From: Bacteroidales bacterium
GTDB taxonomy: Bacteria > Bacteroidota > Bacteroidia > Bacteroidales > Muribaculaceae
DNA: 64,000 nucleotides
Direction: 5' to 3'
Assembly (NCBI GenBank): GCA_014800525.1
Contig: JAAVFV010000009.1
Location: forward strand, 1 to 64,000
In this document: positions 44,113 through 53,810 of the stretch, one piece after another
Layout of the letters: each line of letters starts with the position of its first letter
Position numbering within the stretch: the stretch's first letter is position 1
Notes under the pieces: model-generated
What the model was told of the DNA's origin: nothing
Databases searched by the model: none
The model's input: only the letters and a program-made list of their open reading frames with translations
Program-made: the position numbers and the translations under genes

Positions 44113-44404
44113 TCAGCAAATCGGCAAGCGCAATGATACGGCGCGTTAAGGAGATTGCAATGAGCCAATGTAGAAGCCAACGGTCATGGATATCCATAAT
44201 CCGTGCCTCGGAATGGGGGAGAGCGGTGATATGCCAGCCAAGACATAGGATGCAGTAATATGCTCGGTTAGGAGTTGACACATTGCGGCTCTCAAACTCA
44301 ATGGCGTTAAAGCGTATGAAATTAAGGGCTTTACGCTCCGTTTCGAAAATCATCTTATGTTTCCCGGCTCCGAGGCAATAATGACGATTGTGAGATGGTT
44401 TCAT
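44075..44404 (-). CDS. Hypothetical small protein with CxxCxGW-type motif
   Basis: HNRHYCLGAGKHKMIFETERKALNFIRFNAIEF..PNRAYYCILCLGWHITALP; overlaps the dus 3' end by 38 bp. Confidence 0.45.
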   Translation of the reverse strand: MKPSHNRHYCLGAGKHKMIFETERKALNFIRFNAIEFESRNVSTPNRAYYCILCLGWHITALPHSEARIMDIHDRWLLHWLIAISLTRRIIALADLLITDRSLQRQWYI

Positions 44405-44711
44405 ATTAAGATAACGTTTCCGGGATATCTTATATTTCGTAATGGAGTTGGTAGAATATTAGATTCTTATCGGAGCGTTAACATCTTTTTGGAACCGGGA
44501 ATCAGAACAAAAGATACATCCGTGGAGTTATATAAGACAAAGACCGAAACCTAATCTTAAGATTCTACGGATGCCCGACTTTCCAATGCTCGGCATCCTT
44601 TTATTTTATTTCGCCCATAAGCGCGTTCTGTAGATTTTGCAAGTGGTCTGAAGAATGTTCCAATAATGCAATTTTTTAAGTAAGTTAACTTAACACATCA
44701 TATAGAAAGAA

Positions 44712-45095
44712 ATGAGAAAGATATTATATTCCCTGATGATAGCAGCCGGAATTTTCGGCATCGCAATTCCATCTTCAGCCAAAACCAAAGAGGAGAACAA
44801 TCTCGTGAAAGAACTTCGCGGTGGACTCCCTGTCTATTTAGGTAACAACATGACCTGGTCGAACTTCGATATCACTGACAATGGGGATTATATGGTGGAA
44901 TATATCTGGACTATGCTTCCGGCATCTTCAGAGATCACGAATGATATGCGTTATCAGTATCGAAAGGCTCTTACAGATCCCAATGGACCGTGCAAGGGTC
45001 TTCTTGCGCTGGCGCGCAACCAGGGCAAGACGATGATCATCCGTTTCTACAACGGTAACAAAGAACTCTGTATTGAAGAGACCATCAAACCATGA
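44712..45095 (+). CDS. Hypothetical secreted protein
   Basis: 127 aa with signal peptide MRKILYSLMIAAGIFGIAIPSSAK; followed by a terminator. Confidence 0.7.
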   Translation: MRKILYSLMIAAGIFGIAIPSSAKTKEENNLVKELRGGLPVYLGNNMTWSNFDITDNGDYMVEYIWTMLPASSEITNDMRYQYRKALTDPNGPCKGLLALARNQGKTMIIRFYNGNKELCIEETIKP

Positions 45096-45145
45096 TAGGG
45101 CACACGTAATTATGATACTACTAAATAGTATCTGAATACTTACAT

Positions 45146-45185
45146 AAGGCCGTAATATTCTTGGTGAGAAGAATATTACGGCCTT
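45146..45185. terminator. Terminator
   Basis: AAGGCCGTAATATTC...GAATATTACGGCCTT followed by T-run. Confidence 0.8.
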
Positions 45186-45217
45186 TTTCCTGTGTTGATA
45201 GGGAGGAAGAGTGGTCC

Positions 45218-45616
45218 CTATATGTTGTTTATTATTTCGGGAGAAAGACCTGTGATTTCCGATATTGAGCCCAGATCCATTCCAGCTATCTTTATTTTAC
45301 GTACTATCTCTGTTCTTTCTTTCTCAATTCCTTTCTCAATTCCTTTCTCAATTCCTAATCTCATGCCTTCCTCTCTACCTTCCTCTCTGCCTTCCTCTCT
45401 GCCTTTTTGTATACCTAATTGCACACCTTCCTCATATCGGAAGTCGAGGCCGGCCTGAACCTCACGAAGGGCAGCCAACGACTGGCTGTAGAGCACCATA
45501 TCCTCTCCCACGACATTCACACTCTCCTTTGTTCCGTAGGCTCGTTTAAAGCCGAAATCCGACTGGAGATTGATAAACTGGGTAGGGATTTTGGGAGCTT
45601 TATCGGTCATACTCAT
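45218..45616 (-). CDS. Rpn/PD-(D/E)XK-type family protein, apparently internally deleted
   Basis: N-terminus PTQFINLQSDFGFKRAYGTKE joined directly to a C-terminal (GREE)n/(KGIE)n tail and HTH-like IAGMDLGSISEITGLSPEIINNI; only 132 aa. Confidence 0.6.
   Translation of the reverse strand: MSMTDKAPKIPTQFINLQSDFGFKRAYGTKESVNVVGEDMVLYSQSLAALREVQAGLDFRYEEGVQLGIQKGREEGREEGREEGMRLGIEKGIEKGIEKERTEIVRKIKIAGMDLGSISEITGLSPEIINNI
45320..45355 (-). repeat. 12-bp tandem repeat x3 (encodes KGIE)
   Basis: TTTCTCAATTCC x3 on plus strand. Confidence 0.9.
45365..45404 (-). repeat. 12-bp tandem repeat x3+ (encodes EGRE)
   Basis: (G/A)CCTTCCTCTCT x3 plus a partial unit on plus strand. Confidence 0.9.
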
Positions 45617-45802
45617 TTTAAGTTATAGGATGCAATGTAAAATTAATAAAATGAATCAAATAAAACAATATATAAACCCTGACTGAGGTGTGAGGCGAAT
45701 CTGGGGGTCTGTATCGTTTCCCATTAATTTTTAGGAGAGACCAGTAGATGGAATGAAATTAATAATTAAATTTGTGGCCTCAACTATCAATAACCCGACA
45801 AA

Positions 45803-46771
45803 ATGGAAAAGTATAGTGTAGATTCACTTAAGAAAAAAGTGATTGGAGGTGGAGAAATCGATGAAACCGAAGCCCTTTGGCTGATGGAAAATGCCGACCG
45901 TGACGAACTCTATGCGGCCGCTGAGGAGATTACCCGCCATTTCGGTAAACCGGAATTCAACCCCTGTAGTATCGTAAACGCCCGTGCCGGCCAATGTTCC
46001 GAGAATTGCAAATGGTGTGCTCAATCCGGTCATTACCATACGGATTCAGATGTGCATGGTATTATCTCGGAGGCTACATGTATTGAACATGCAGAAGCAG
46101 CTAAGAGAAACAGCATAAAGAGATTCTCGCAGGTGGCGAGTGGAAGAGCAGTGAAAGGAGCCGCGCTGAGGAAGATATGTGATAATAATAGGGCAATTGC
46201 CCGCGAGACGGGACTCTTCGTATGCGCCTCATTAGGATTGCTCAATAAAGAGGAGCTTGAGGAGCTCTGGGCTTCCGGAGCGCGTCGTTACCATTGCAAT
46301 CTTGAGACAGCACGTAGTTATTTCCCCGAATTATGTTCCACCCATACTATCGATGATAAACTACAGACCATCCGTTATGCCCGGGAGGTAGGCTTTGAGA
46401 TATGTAGCGGAGGTATCATCGGAATGGGGGAGACTCCGGCCCAAAGAGTGGAATTTGCATTCACCCTTAAGGAAGCTGATCCGGATTCAATCCCGATGAA
46501 CATTCTTTGTCCCATCCCCGGTACTCCGTTGGAGAATATGCCCCCTCTTTCCGAGGATGAGATTCTGCGCACGGTTGCCATATTCCGTTTTGTGCATCCC
46601 AAAGTCGAATTACGGTTTGCCGGCGGACGTATGCAGCTATCCCGGGAAGCACAGCTTAAAGCCATGCAGATCGGAATAAATGGCGCCATCGTGGGCGACC
46701 TGCTCACCACCATCGGCTCCAAGGCCGATGAAGACCGTCGGCTCATTGAAGAAGCCGGGTATAACCTCTAA
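45803..46771 (+). CDS. bioB: Biotin synthase
   Basis: NARAGQCSENCKWCAQSGHY radical SAM motif. Confidence 0.95.
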   Translation: MEKYSVDSLKKKVIGGGEIDETEALWLMENADRDELYAAAEEITRHFGKPEFNPCSIVNARAGQCSENCKWCAQSGHYHTDSDVHGIISEATCIEHAEAAKRNSIKRFSQVASGRAVKGAALRKICDNNRAIARETGLFVCASLGLLNKEELEELWASGARRYHCNLETARSYFPELCSTHTIDDKLQTIRYAREVGFEICSGGIIGMGETPAQRVEFAFTLKEADPDSIPMNILCPIPGTPLENMPPLSEDEILRTVAIFRFVHPKVELRFAGGRMQLSREAQLKAMQIGINGAIVGDLLTTIGSKADEDRRLIEEAGYNL

Positions 46772-46793
46772 AAAATACATCACTCTCAATAAG

Positions 46794-46836
46794 AAAAATA
46801 GCCATCCGTACTCTATGCAGTCGGATGGCTATTTTT
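46794..46836. terminator. Terminator after bioB
   Basis: AAAAATAGCCATCCG ... CGGATGGCTATTTTT. Confidence 0.75.
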
Positions 46837-46904
46837 ATTGATGCCATGATTCGGTATAAATTCCCGAATCATTGTAAGTCGGTATCTCGGGGATTATTTA
46901 CTGC

Positions 46905-47006
46905 TCAACCGGGTGTGTTTGTGGTCAAGAGGATTACCGGGAGGAGAAAGGAGAGGAGTAGGAGAAAGAGCGTGTAGCCGATAATTATTTTTGTAGTGGG
47001 TTTCAT
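46905..47006 (-). CDS. Candidate 33-aa membrane small protein
   Basis: ATG..TGA, MKPTTKIIIGYTLFLLLLSFLLPVILLTTNTPG; 73 nt downstream of the GntR gene on the same strand; single TM segment. Confidence 0.45.
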   Translation of the reverse strand: MKPTTKIIIGYTLFLLLLSFLLPVILLTTNTPG

Positions 47007-47079
47007 ATCATTAATCTTTATACAAATGGGACTATTTTATCCATCCGCTGATTACAAATCCGAACTTGTGGGTCAGAGA

Positions 47080-47457
47080 TCAGACTTGTGAGGGATTGTC
47101 GATGAAATTGCGGTATCGCTCGGCAAGCTGTTCGGGAGTGATATGTAGCTGATTGAGGAGCGTAAACACCTCCCTGAGCTGATCTGTCAGCAAAGTTTCC
47201 GCACGGTAGGCAAGGATTCTCTCCGGCGCATCCTCGGCGACGAAATAGCCGATTCCTCGTCGATTATATACGAGATTCTGCATACTCAGACGCTCGAACG
47301 ACCTCACTACCGTATTGGCATTCACCTGCAGCTCGGCTGCGACATCCCTCACCGAAGGGAGGCGTTCGCCCGGCGGATAATCCCCCTGCAGGATCTGATC
47401 GCAGAGTCGATCCGCAATCTGGATATATATGGCTTTTGTATTCTGCTGGAAATTCAT
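47080..47457 (-). CDS. GntR-family (YtrA-type) transcriptional regulator
   Basis: ADRLCDQILQGDYPPGERLPSVRDVAAELQVNANTVVRSFERL. Confidence 0.92.
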   Translation of the reverse strand: MNFQQNTKAIYIQIADRLCDQILQGDYPPGERLPSVRDVAAELQVNANTVVRSFERLSMQNLVYNRRGIGYFVAEDAPERILAYRAETLLTDQLREVFTLLNQLHITPEQLAERYRNFIDNPSQV

Positions 47458-47476
47458 TATTTAAGATAAGGCTCGT

Positions 47477-48337
47477 TTAGAACTTAACTCCCCATTCCTT
47501 GAAACGGAAATAGGATACACACCATGTGAATATAATCTGCACAATCATCAGAACAATAAACAGCCATTCAAGGTTGTCGGCTATCTCATTGGGCCGGATA
47601 GATCTGAAAGACCCAAAGAAGAATACCTTCAGACCAAGGGTGAAGAGGATTGCGCTTAGACACAGGATTCCGAAGCCCGTGCAGAGTGTCTTGAGAAGAG
47701 GACTCTTTGTCCATATCGCTGATCCAAGGGCCATAAGAGCCTGCAGAGTAAGCCCGGCCAGGATATTGCCATAGAGGAGCGAGACGGCGCCATTATGGAT
47801 CGCCTCTCCTTGCTCCGGACTCACTGCTCCCATGCTTATCATCTGTGCGGAATCGGAGAAGAGGAGATAGGAGGGAGTGATGAATTCAATATAATCCACA
47901 TCCGGATAGGCAAGGCGATAGACGATCACACGGATGGCATCGCTCAGAAAGACTGCCGCTGTGAAGATTACTATACTTCCCAGACCATAAATGAGCAGCC
48001 AGGACGCAAACTTCTCAAGCGAGGAGGCAGGAGTCATAAAGACACTAATTCGGCTCGACTTGGAACGCAGACAGGAATAGAACTTCGATGCTCCCAACAT
48101 GGCAATAAACCAGAGAAGGATATAAAATGTCTTTTCCGAACTCCACATCGGATCTTTCGGAGTGAGTCCGGGAATATAGAAGGGCGACGAGGCATAGCAT
48201 CCCGTGATCCAGGGCCATACGAGACAGTAGAAGATCGGAAGAAGTATCAGGCCAAGGGAGGTAAGAAGAAGAGAAGAGCGGTTTTCGGCCACATATTTCC
48301 GAAGAAAGGCCGTAAATCGGTTAAATGAGAATATCAT
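47477..48337 (-). CDS. ABC transporter-associated membrane protein
   Basis: 286 aa, multiple hydrophobic segments, between ATPase and GntR. Confidence 0.75.
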   Translation of the reverse strand: MIFSFNRFTAFLRKYVAENRSSLLLTSLGLILLPIFYCLVWPWITGCYASSPFYIPGLTPKDPMWSSEKTFYILLWFIAMLGASKFYSCLRSKSSRISVFMTPASSLEKFASWLLIYGLGSIVIFTAAVFLSDAIRVIVYRLAYPDVDYIEFITPSYLLFSDSAQMISMGAVSPEQGEAIHNGAVSLLYGNILAGLTLQALMALGSAIWTKSPLLKTLCTGFGILCLSAILFTLGLKVFFFGSFRSIRPNEIADNLEWLFIVLMIVQIIFTWCVSYFRFKEWGVKF

Positions 48338-48381
48338 GATTGTTTGGGATTTACAATATAGGAATTAAAGGAGTTTGGGGT

Positions 48382-49215
48382 TTAAAAGACACTATTAAGC
48401 CCGGAAGGATTCTCCTGTGCAAAACTGAACAGGACTTCCAGGTCCACCTCCGTATCGTTGCCGTCAAGATTAGGAATGACCACAGACGAACCCTGCGGCC
48501 CGCGGATGGCGAACAGAGCCGAATTGATGATCTGAGGATCTATTGTGTTGATGAACTTAAGACGATTCTGCACCGCAGCCACCGACTGATCGAAGAGCAC
48601 ACACTGACGATCAATGATTAGGATATGATCGAGGATCTGTTCCACATCCCGCACCTGATGAGTCGAAATGATGAAAATCCGGTCATCGGAAGCATGGCGC
48701 GCAATGAGGCTGCGGAAAGCGCCCTTGCCGGGAATATCCAGGCCGTTGGTCGGTTCGTCCATCAGAAGAAGCCCGGTATTGGCGGCCAGAGCGAAAGAGA
48801 GGATTATTTTTTTCTTCTGACCCATCGAGAGACCTCCAAGATGAATCTGAGGATCTATATTGAAAATCTCCAGGTTAGCGAGCATCTCCTCCTTAGAGAA
48901 GTTAGGATAGAACGGACTGTTAAGCTCCACAAACTTCAGGAGGGGCATGGAGGGGAGATCCATTTCCTCGGGAACGAGAAAAATATCGCTGATAGTGGAG
49001 GGGAGACGAAGGCGGGGATTCTCTCCCTTATAGTCCACACTCCCTTGTCCCGGAGTGAGCAGACCGGATATCAGATAGAGGAGAGTGGATTTCCCCACAC
49101 CATTTGAGCCGAGCAGACCGTAAATACCGCCGGAGGGTATATCCAGCGAAAAATCGCGTATCACAGGCTCCTTCTTGCGCGAATACGAGAATGAAAGATT
49201 CTTAATGGAAAGCAT
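48382..49215 (-). CDS. ABC transporter ATP-binding protein
   Basis: GLLGSNGVGKSTLLYLI Walker A, LGGLSMGQKKKI, LLLMDEPTNGLD. Confidence 0.95.
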   Translation of the reverse strand: MLSIKNLSFSYSRKKEPVIRDFSLDIPSGGIYGLLGSNGVGKSTLLYLISGLLTPGQGSVDYKGENPRLRLPSTISDIFLVPEEMDLPSMPLLKFVELNSPFYPNFSKEEMLANLEIFNIDPQIHLGGLSMGQKKKIILSFALAANTGLLLMDEPTNGLDIPGKGAFRSLIARHASDDRIFIISTHQVRDVEQILDHILIIDRQCVLFDQSVAAVQNRLKFINTIDPQIINSALFAIRGPQGSSVVIPNLDGNDTEVDLEVLFSFAQENPSGLNSVF

Positions 49216-49354
49216 ATTGAATATATTTGATAATATTAATACTTAGCTGTCCGAAGACGGACAATTAAGGAGGATGGTGTCTTAGTAGTGTATTAGTATA
49301 CTAAGACACTGCAAATTTAATATGAATAATTTGAATTTCCAAATGCAGACACAA

Positions 49355-49390
49355 AAAAATCGGCTATCCAATAATGGATAACCGATTTTT
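49355..49390 (-). terminator. Terminator after the large secreted protein gene
   Basis: AAAAATCGGTTATCCA-TTAT-TGGATAGCCGATTTTT on minus strand. Confidence 0.75.
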
Positions 49391-49458
49391 GATTCTGATT
49401 ACTCAGATATGATTCTGATTACTCAGATCCTATAATGAGTAATTAGGGATTACGGATA

Positions 49459-52400
49459 TTATTTCACAATCTTGGTGATGGCCGTCTTACCGTTCTCGAA
49501 CTGTGCCTTTACAGTGTAGATACCGGATGCAAGATCAGCTACGCTAAGAGAGTTACCCTTCACGGAAGCCATGCATACACCATTCATATTGTAAACGCTG
49601 ATTGTGGCCGGAGCCCCTGCCACGATCATGTCGCTACCCTTATCGAAGAGCAGAGCCTCGGAATTGGAGATCACGTCAGCTACTCCTGTAACGCCAGTAT
49701 ATTCCACAGCATTCGATTCGCCGGATTCCTCTTCTCCATTCACAGCAGTGACATAGTAGCGGCCCCTCTGTGCATTGTCGATGCTATAGGAAGTAGTCGA
49801 TACATTGTCGAGAAGCACACCATCGCGATATACATTATATGTAATCTTCGATCCCTCGGCACGTGTAAGCATCGGTCCGGCCAGATCCTGATCCGGCTTA
49901 CTGATGATACCCTTCACATACCAGCAGTAATTCTGCTTCAGACCTGTATGGAGTGTCTTCCATGAGCTGCCGCTTGATGAGATAAGATCGCCGAAACCAT
50001 CGTGATCCTCACATGCGAAGCAGCCCAGAGGATGAGCCGCAGCTGAAGGATAGCTCATTATGAAGCCGACGCCTACATCCTCTCCGGCCGGAATCTTCAC
50101 CGGTTCGTTGAGACGTACATCATTCACGCCCTTGAAGAGGGTCGATACCGGAACTGTCTGAGTATAGATAATGTTCTCGCCTACCATTACTACCACTGCA
50201 GCAGAAGAGATCTCCGGATTGGGGACACCTAACTGGATATGAGAGATGTAATCACCTGCATTGGCAGCAATCTCCTTCTCGGGGAATTTAGCTACACAGT
50301 AGGAAGTCAGTGTGCTGCCCGAACCTGTCATCTTGAGGGCCATCATCGGAGCGCCATCGGGGACATAGCTGTATACGGTGGAGCTTTCGGGAGATGCCCA
50401 TGAGAGATTCAGTGTCTTGAAATCTGTCTCACCCTTGAGACCGAACGGAGCTACTCCCTTCTGGGCGATATGGTTGGAGAATGATACCAACTCTGATGCA
50501 GGAGATTCCCATCCGTTGGAGTATACGGTAGTGATATGATAATCGAACGATGCGTAACGTTTGATTGTCTCCACATGCTGATAAGATGTGCTTTCACCTA
50601 CCTTCTCACCATTAGCGTAGATATTGAAATGGTCCACCTTCGGAGCCGCTGCCGGTTTCACAACCGAGGCCTGAGGAGCAACACCTGTGGCATCGATTCC
50701 GTAAACCTTATCGGCCTTAACAGAGTTGGAGCGAAGCACATTTGCTTTACCGATTTCTACACATTTTCCTCCAACTTCACCACTCTCCTCCTCGGCGGCC
50801 ATTGCGGAGATATAGATGTTGAATTTGCCGTAAGTGGGGTTGAGCGTAGAGAGATTCAGCCAGTTGGCACCGTTTGTAAGACTGATTTTCGCCCCATTCT
50901 CCACCAACGGACCCTCATCGACCACAATCACGCCCTTATTTGCAGGGATTGTAGCTGAATAAGCTAAAACAAGCGGCTCCTCACCTGTGATCTCCACCGC
51001 CTTGGGAAGCTTGACAGTGTAGATAGCCTGAGGAGTGAGATTCTCTTCCGGAATCTCTATCTCTGAAAGAGCCACGCCCTTGGTGGTATAGACACCGAGT
51101 TTGAGAGGACCGGTCTTCTCACCGATCATGAACTTCAGTTTCGAGATCTTATAGCCCTGATAGGCCGCGAGTTCGGCAGCTGTGAAGTGTGTACCCCACA
51201 TGAGCGACATTTCCTCCTCGAAGGCCGCAGTATAGGCCGGCTGACCCGAATGGGCCATTTCCTTATCCATATTCCAGTCGATCACGAGCTCCTTGGTGGC
51301 CGAATCAAATGAGGTGTTCTCGATGTTCGGAGCGGTATACGCTGCAGGAAGCTTCACGTTCACTTCTTGCTCAACAGCGGGTGATACCTTATCTCCGGCG
51401 CGGGATACGATGCTATACTTATATGTCCCCAGATCATCCACCTTATCGGCAAACTTGCAATCATTGGTCGAACCTACCAGTTTCCCATCGCGGTAGACAT
51501 CGAAAGAGGCCACCTCCACAGGGGCACCCGTACCCTCGATGTCGGCTGTCATCATCCAGTTACCTTCCATGCCGCCCGACTTAAGAGTCTTCCATGAGGG
51601 CTTGGAGAGGAGGAAGTTTGTGGAATTGGGTGAAGATGTTGAGAAGGAATTACCCTTCACATTGATAGTGGTTCCACCGTCGACTGACATCGGGTGTTCC
51701 TTCGGAGTGTGGATCACATAAAGACCATATGAATAAGCATGGCCATTCTCAAGCTGATAAGGCTCCTTGAGAGTGAATTTGCTCCATACTCCGGCTTCGA
51801 TTGCATCGATAGCGGCCTGATCCATCTTCTCCACAAAATCAATCAGACCATCCTTCATGATGAACACCTGCACCTCGGAGATCACTTTCTGGGCAAACTT
51901 ATAGTTGACCGCAGTGATCTTTCCTCCGCGGAATGCAATCAGGTCGGTAGCGTCGAAATCATTTTTCACCCACACTTTGGTGTTCGAAGAAGCCGTACCA
52001 CCGATGGCGATACCGGAAGACTTGTCTGACCAGGTCAGCTCCTTACCTCCGGCAAGAGGCTTAGCCCAGGCAAGCTCCACATCGAGCATATCCACTCCTG
52101 AAGAGAGGAATGTGGGAGAGGGGAGAAGAGAAGCATAATCCACGTTAGTCACCTCTACCGAACCCGATTTAATCTCGCCGTCGGCATATACTGCTCCTAC
52201 GCTATAGGCCTGTTTGCCCACGGGCTGGTTGGAGAGGCGGATATTCAGGTCGGTGATAAGGGCATCGTTAAGCTTGGTATTGCCGCAATATACATTATAT
52301 CCCTGAGGATCCTCATCCACGTCATTGGAGAGAATGGCAGTGATGAGATATTCACCGTTGGCTGTGGCCACCCAGTCTTTACCGTTGGAGGAAAGAAGGT

Positions 52401-52956
52401 CACCCTTACCCGAAGCATTGGCAGCCTCATCCTTGATAGCCACGAAATCCATGTTCACGCCTGATTCGAAACATACTGTAAACATATATTCCTTTCCGGC
52501 TTTGATCTTATAGGGAGAGCTGAGCTTTACGCTTTGCCAGGTGTTTTTCTCATACTTGGAGTTATCGGCAGTGCCTTCGGCCACCACCACACCATCTTCG
52601 AGAAGCGCGACAGTGACACCCACCACCGGGCGATACTGGAAGAAGGAGATGGCTTCCACCTGCTCGCCCACCACATTAGCCAGGTCTGCGGCAGTAAACT
52701 TGGAGCCGACCCAGGTCTTTACTGTTTTCTGGGAATCGGAGGCGGGAGCTGTATCGCCGTTATAATCGCGGCCGCTATGCCATTTCAATTCCTTTACATC
52801 GCTTGGCTTACACCATTTCAGATTTACATCAGTATAGCTCGACTGAGCTGTGAATGTATGGGGAGCGCCGGTCTTGGCAGAGGCGCCGAAAGCGATGAAC
52901 GAACCGCAGGCAAGCGCAGCAAATGCATGATGAGATAATACTCGTTTCATAAGCAA
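49459..52956 (-). CDS. Large modular secreted protein with Por/T9SS-type C-terminal sorting-like domain
   Basis: 1165 aa; signal peptide; repeated modules with FN3-like linkers (YNVYRDG, FNIYANGEKV); C-terminus ISVYNMNGVCMASV...LASGIYTVKAQFENGKTAITKIVK. Confidence 0.8.
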   Translation of the reverse strand: MLMKRVLSHHAFAALACGSFIAFGASAKTGAPHTFTAQSSYTDVNLKWCKPSDVKELKWHSGRDYNGDTAPASDSQKTVKTWVGSKFTAADLANVVGEQVEAISFFQYRPVVGVTVALLEDGVVVAEGTADNSKYEKNTWQSVKLSSPYKIKAGKEYMFTVCFESGVNMDFVAIKDEAANASGKGDLLSSNGKDWVATANGEYLITAILSNDVDEDPQGYNVYCGNTKLNDALITDLNIRLSNQPVGKQAYSVGAVYADGEIKSGSVEVTNVDYASLLPSPTFLSSGVDMLDVELAWAKPLAGGKELTWSDKSSGIAIGGTASSNTKVWVKNDFDATDLIAFRGGKITAVNYKFAQKVISEVQVFIMKDGLIDFVEKMDQAAIDAIEAGVWSKFTLKEPYQLENGHAYSYGLYVIHTPKEHPMSVDGGTTINVKGNSFSTSSPNSTNFLLSKPSWKTLKSGGMEGNWMMTADIEGTGAPVEVASFDVYRDGKLVGSTNDCKFADKVDDLGTYKYSIVSRAGDKVSPAVEQEVNVKLPAAYTAPNIENTSFDSATKELVIDWNMDKEMAHSGQPAYTAAFEEEMSLMWGTHFTAAELAAYQGYKISKLKFMIGEKTGPLKLGVYTTKGVALSEIEIPEENLTPQAIYTVKLPKAVEITGEEPLVLAYSATIPANKGVIVVDEGPLVENGAKISLTNGANWLNLSTLNPTYGKFNIYISAMAAEEESGEVGGKCVEIGKANVLRSNSVKADKVYGIDATGVAPQASVVKPAAAPKVDHFNIYANGEKVGESTSYQHVETIKRYASFDYHITTVYSNGWESPASELVSFSNHIAQKGVAPFGLKGETDFKTLNLSWASPESSTVYSYVPDGAPMMALKMTGSGSTLTSYCVAKFPEKEIAANAGDYISHIQLGVPNPEISSAAVVVMVGENIIYTQTVPVSTLFKGVNDVRLNEPVKIPAGEDVGVGFIMSYPSAAAHPLGCFACEDHDGFGDLISSSGSSWKTLHTGLKQNYCWYVKGIISKPDQDLAGPMLTRAEGSKITYNVYRDGVLLDNVSTTSYSIDNAQRGRYYVTAVNGEEESGESNAVEYTGVTGVADVISNSEALLFDKGSDMIVAGAPATISVYNMNGVCMASVKGNSLSVADLASGIYTVKAQFENGKTAITKIVK

Positions 52957-53194
52957 TTTCTTTTGAATCCTGATTAGGTTTGTTATTAGTTATTGGAAAG
53001 TATTGGAGACCATAGGAGAGTGTGCTCAATCTCCTTTTGTACAATACATATTTTCTATGTAACGCAATATTTGTGAAAAAATTGAATATGAATGCTAAAT
53101 TTTTTAAATTCGGATAGGACAATAGTCTCGAAATTATTTGTTACCTTTGTGTAAGAGGGGTATAACATTAATATAAATATCTGAAAAAATAGTT

Positions 53195-53785
53195 ATGAAA
53201 AAGATCTTAACGATGGCCGCTTTATCGGCCGGTCTGCTCTTCTCGGCTTGCGCCGGAGGCAAAGGAGGTGCGAACGTTGCCTCAGATTCCACATCGACAG
53301 CTGATTCGGATGCTGAGGGAGGAAAGGTGTTGGTGGCATATTATTCCGCTACCGGAACCACCGCCAAGGCTGCCGGGGAAATCGCCAAGGCCACTAACGG
53401 AACTCTCTATGAAATCCAGCCCGAACAGAAATATTCCGATGCTGATCTCGATTATGAGAATGAGAATTCGAGAAGTGCCGTGGAGAATAAGAATCCCGAT
53501 ATGCGCCCTGCCATCAAGACAGGTCTTGATGTGACGCCTTACGAAACCGTTTACCTCGGTTTTCCGGTGTGGTGGGACAAGGCTCCGTTGGTAATCAACA
53601 CTTTCCTCGACTCCTATGACTTCACGGGAAAGAAGATTGTGGTTTTCGCTACGGCTCATTCAAGCGGACTTACTCCCAGCTATGATGCTCTCAAAGCCAC
53701 GTATCCCTCCCTTGATCTTGTAGAGGGTCAGATCCTCAATAAGACCTCCGGGGATGCCTGGAATGCATGGGTAAAAGGTCTATAA
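53195..53785 (+). CDS. Lipoprotein flavodoxin
   Basis: Lipobox LLFSACAGG; VLVAYYSATGTTAKAAGEIA; LGFPVWWDKAP. Confidence 0.88.
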   Translation: MKKILTMAALSAGLLFSACAGGKGGANVASDSTSTADSDAEGGKVLVAYYSATGTTAKAAGEIAKATNGTLYEIQPEQKYSDADLDYENENSRSAVENKNPDMRPAIKTGLDVTPYETVYLGFPVWWDKAPLVINTFLDSYDFTGKKIVVFATAHSSGLTPSYDALKATYPSLDLVEGQILNKTSGDAWNAWVKGL

Positions 53786-53810
53786 GGCTCCACTGCGGTA
53801 GCAATTACAG

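Noticed and set aside
45265-45549. Plus-strand ORF with (LSQF)n and (LPLC)n repeats
   Set aside because: Antisense reading of the (KGIE)n/(EGRE)n tandem repeats of the minus-strand gene.
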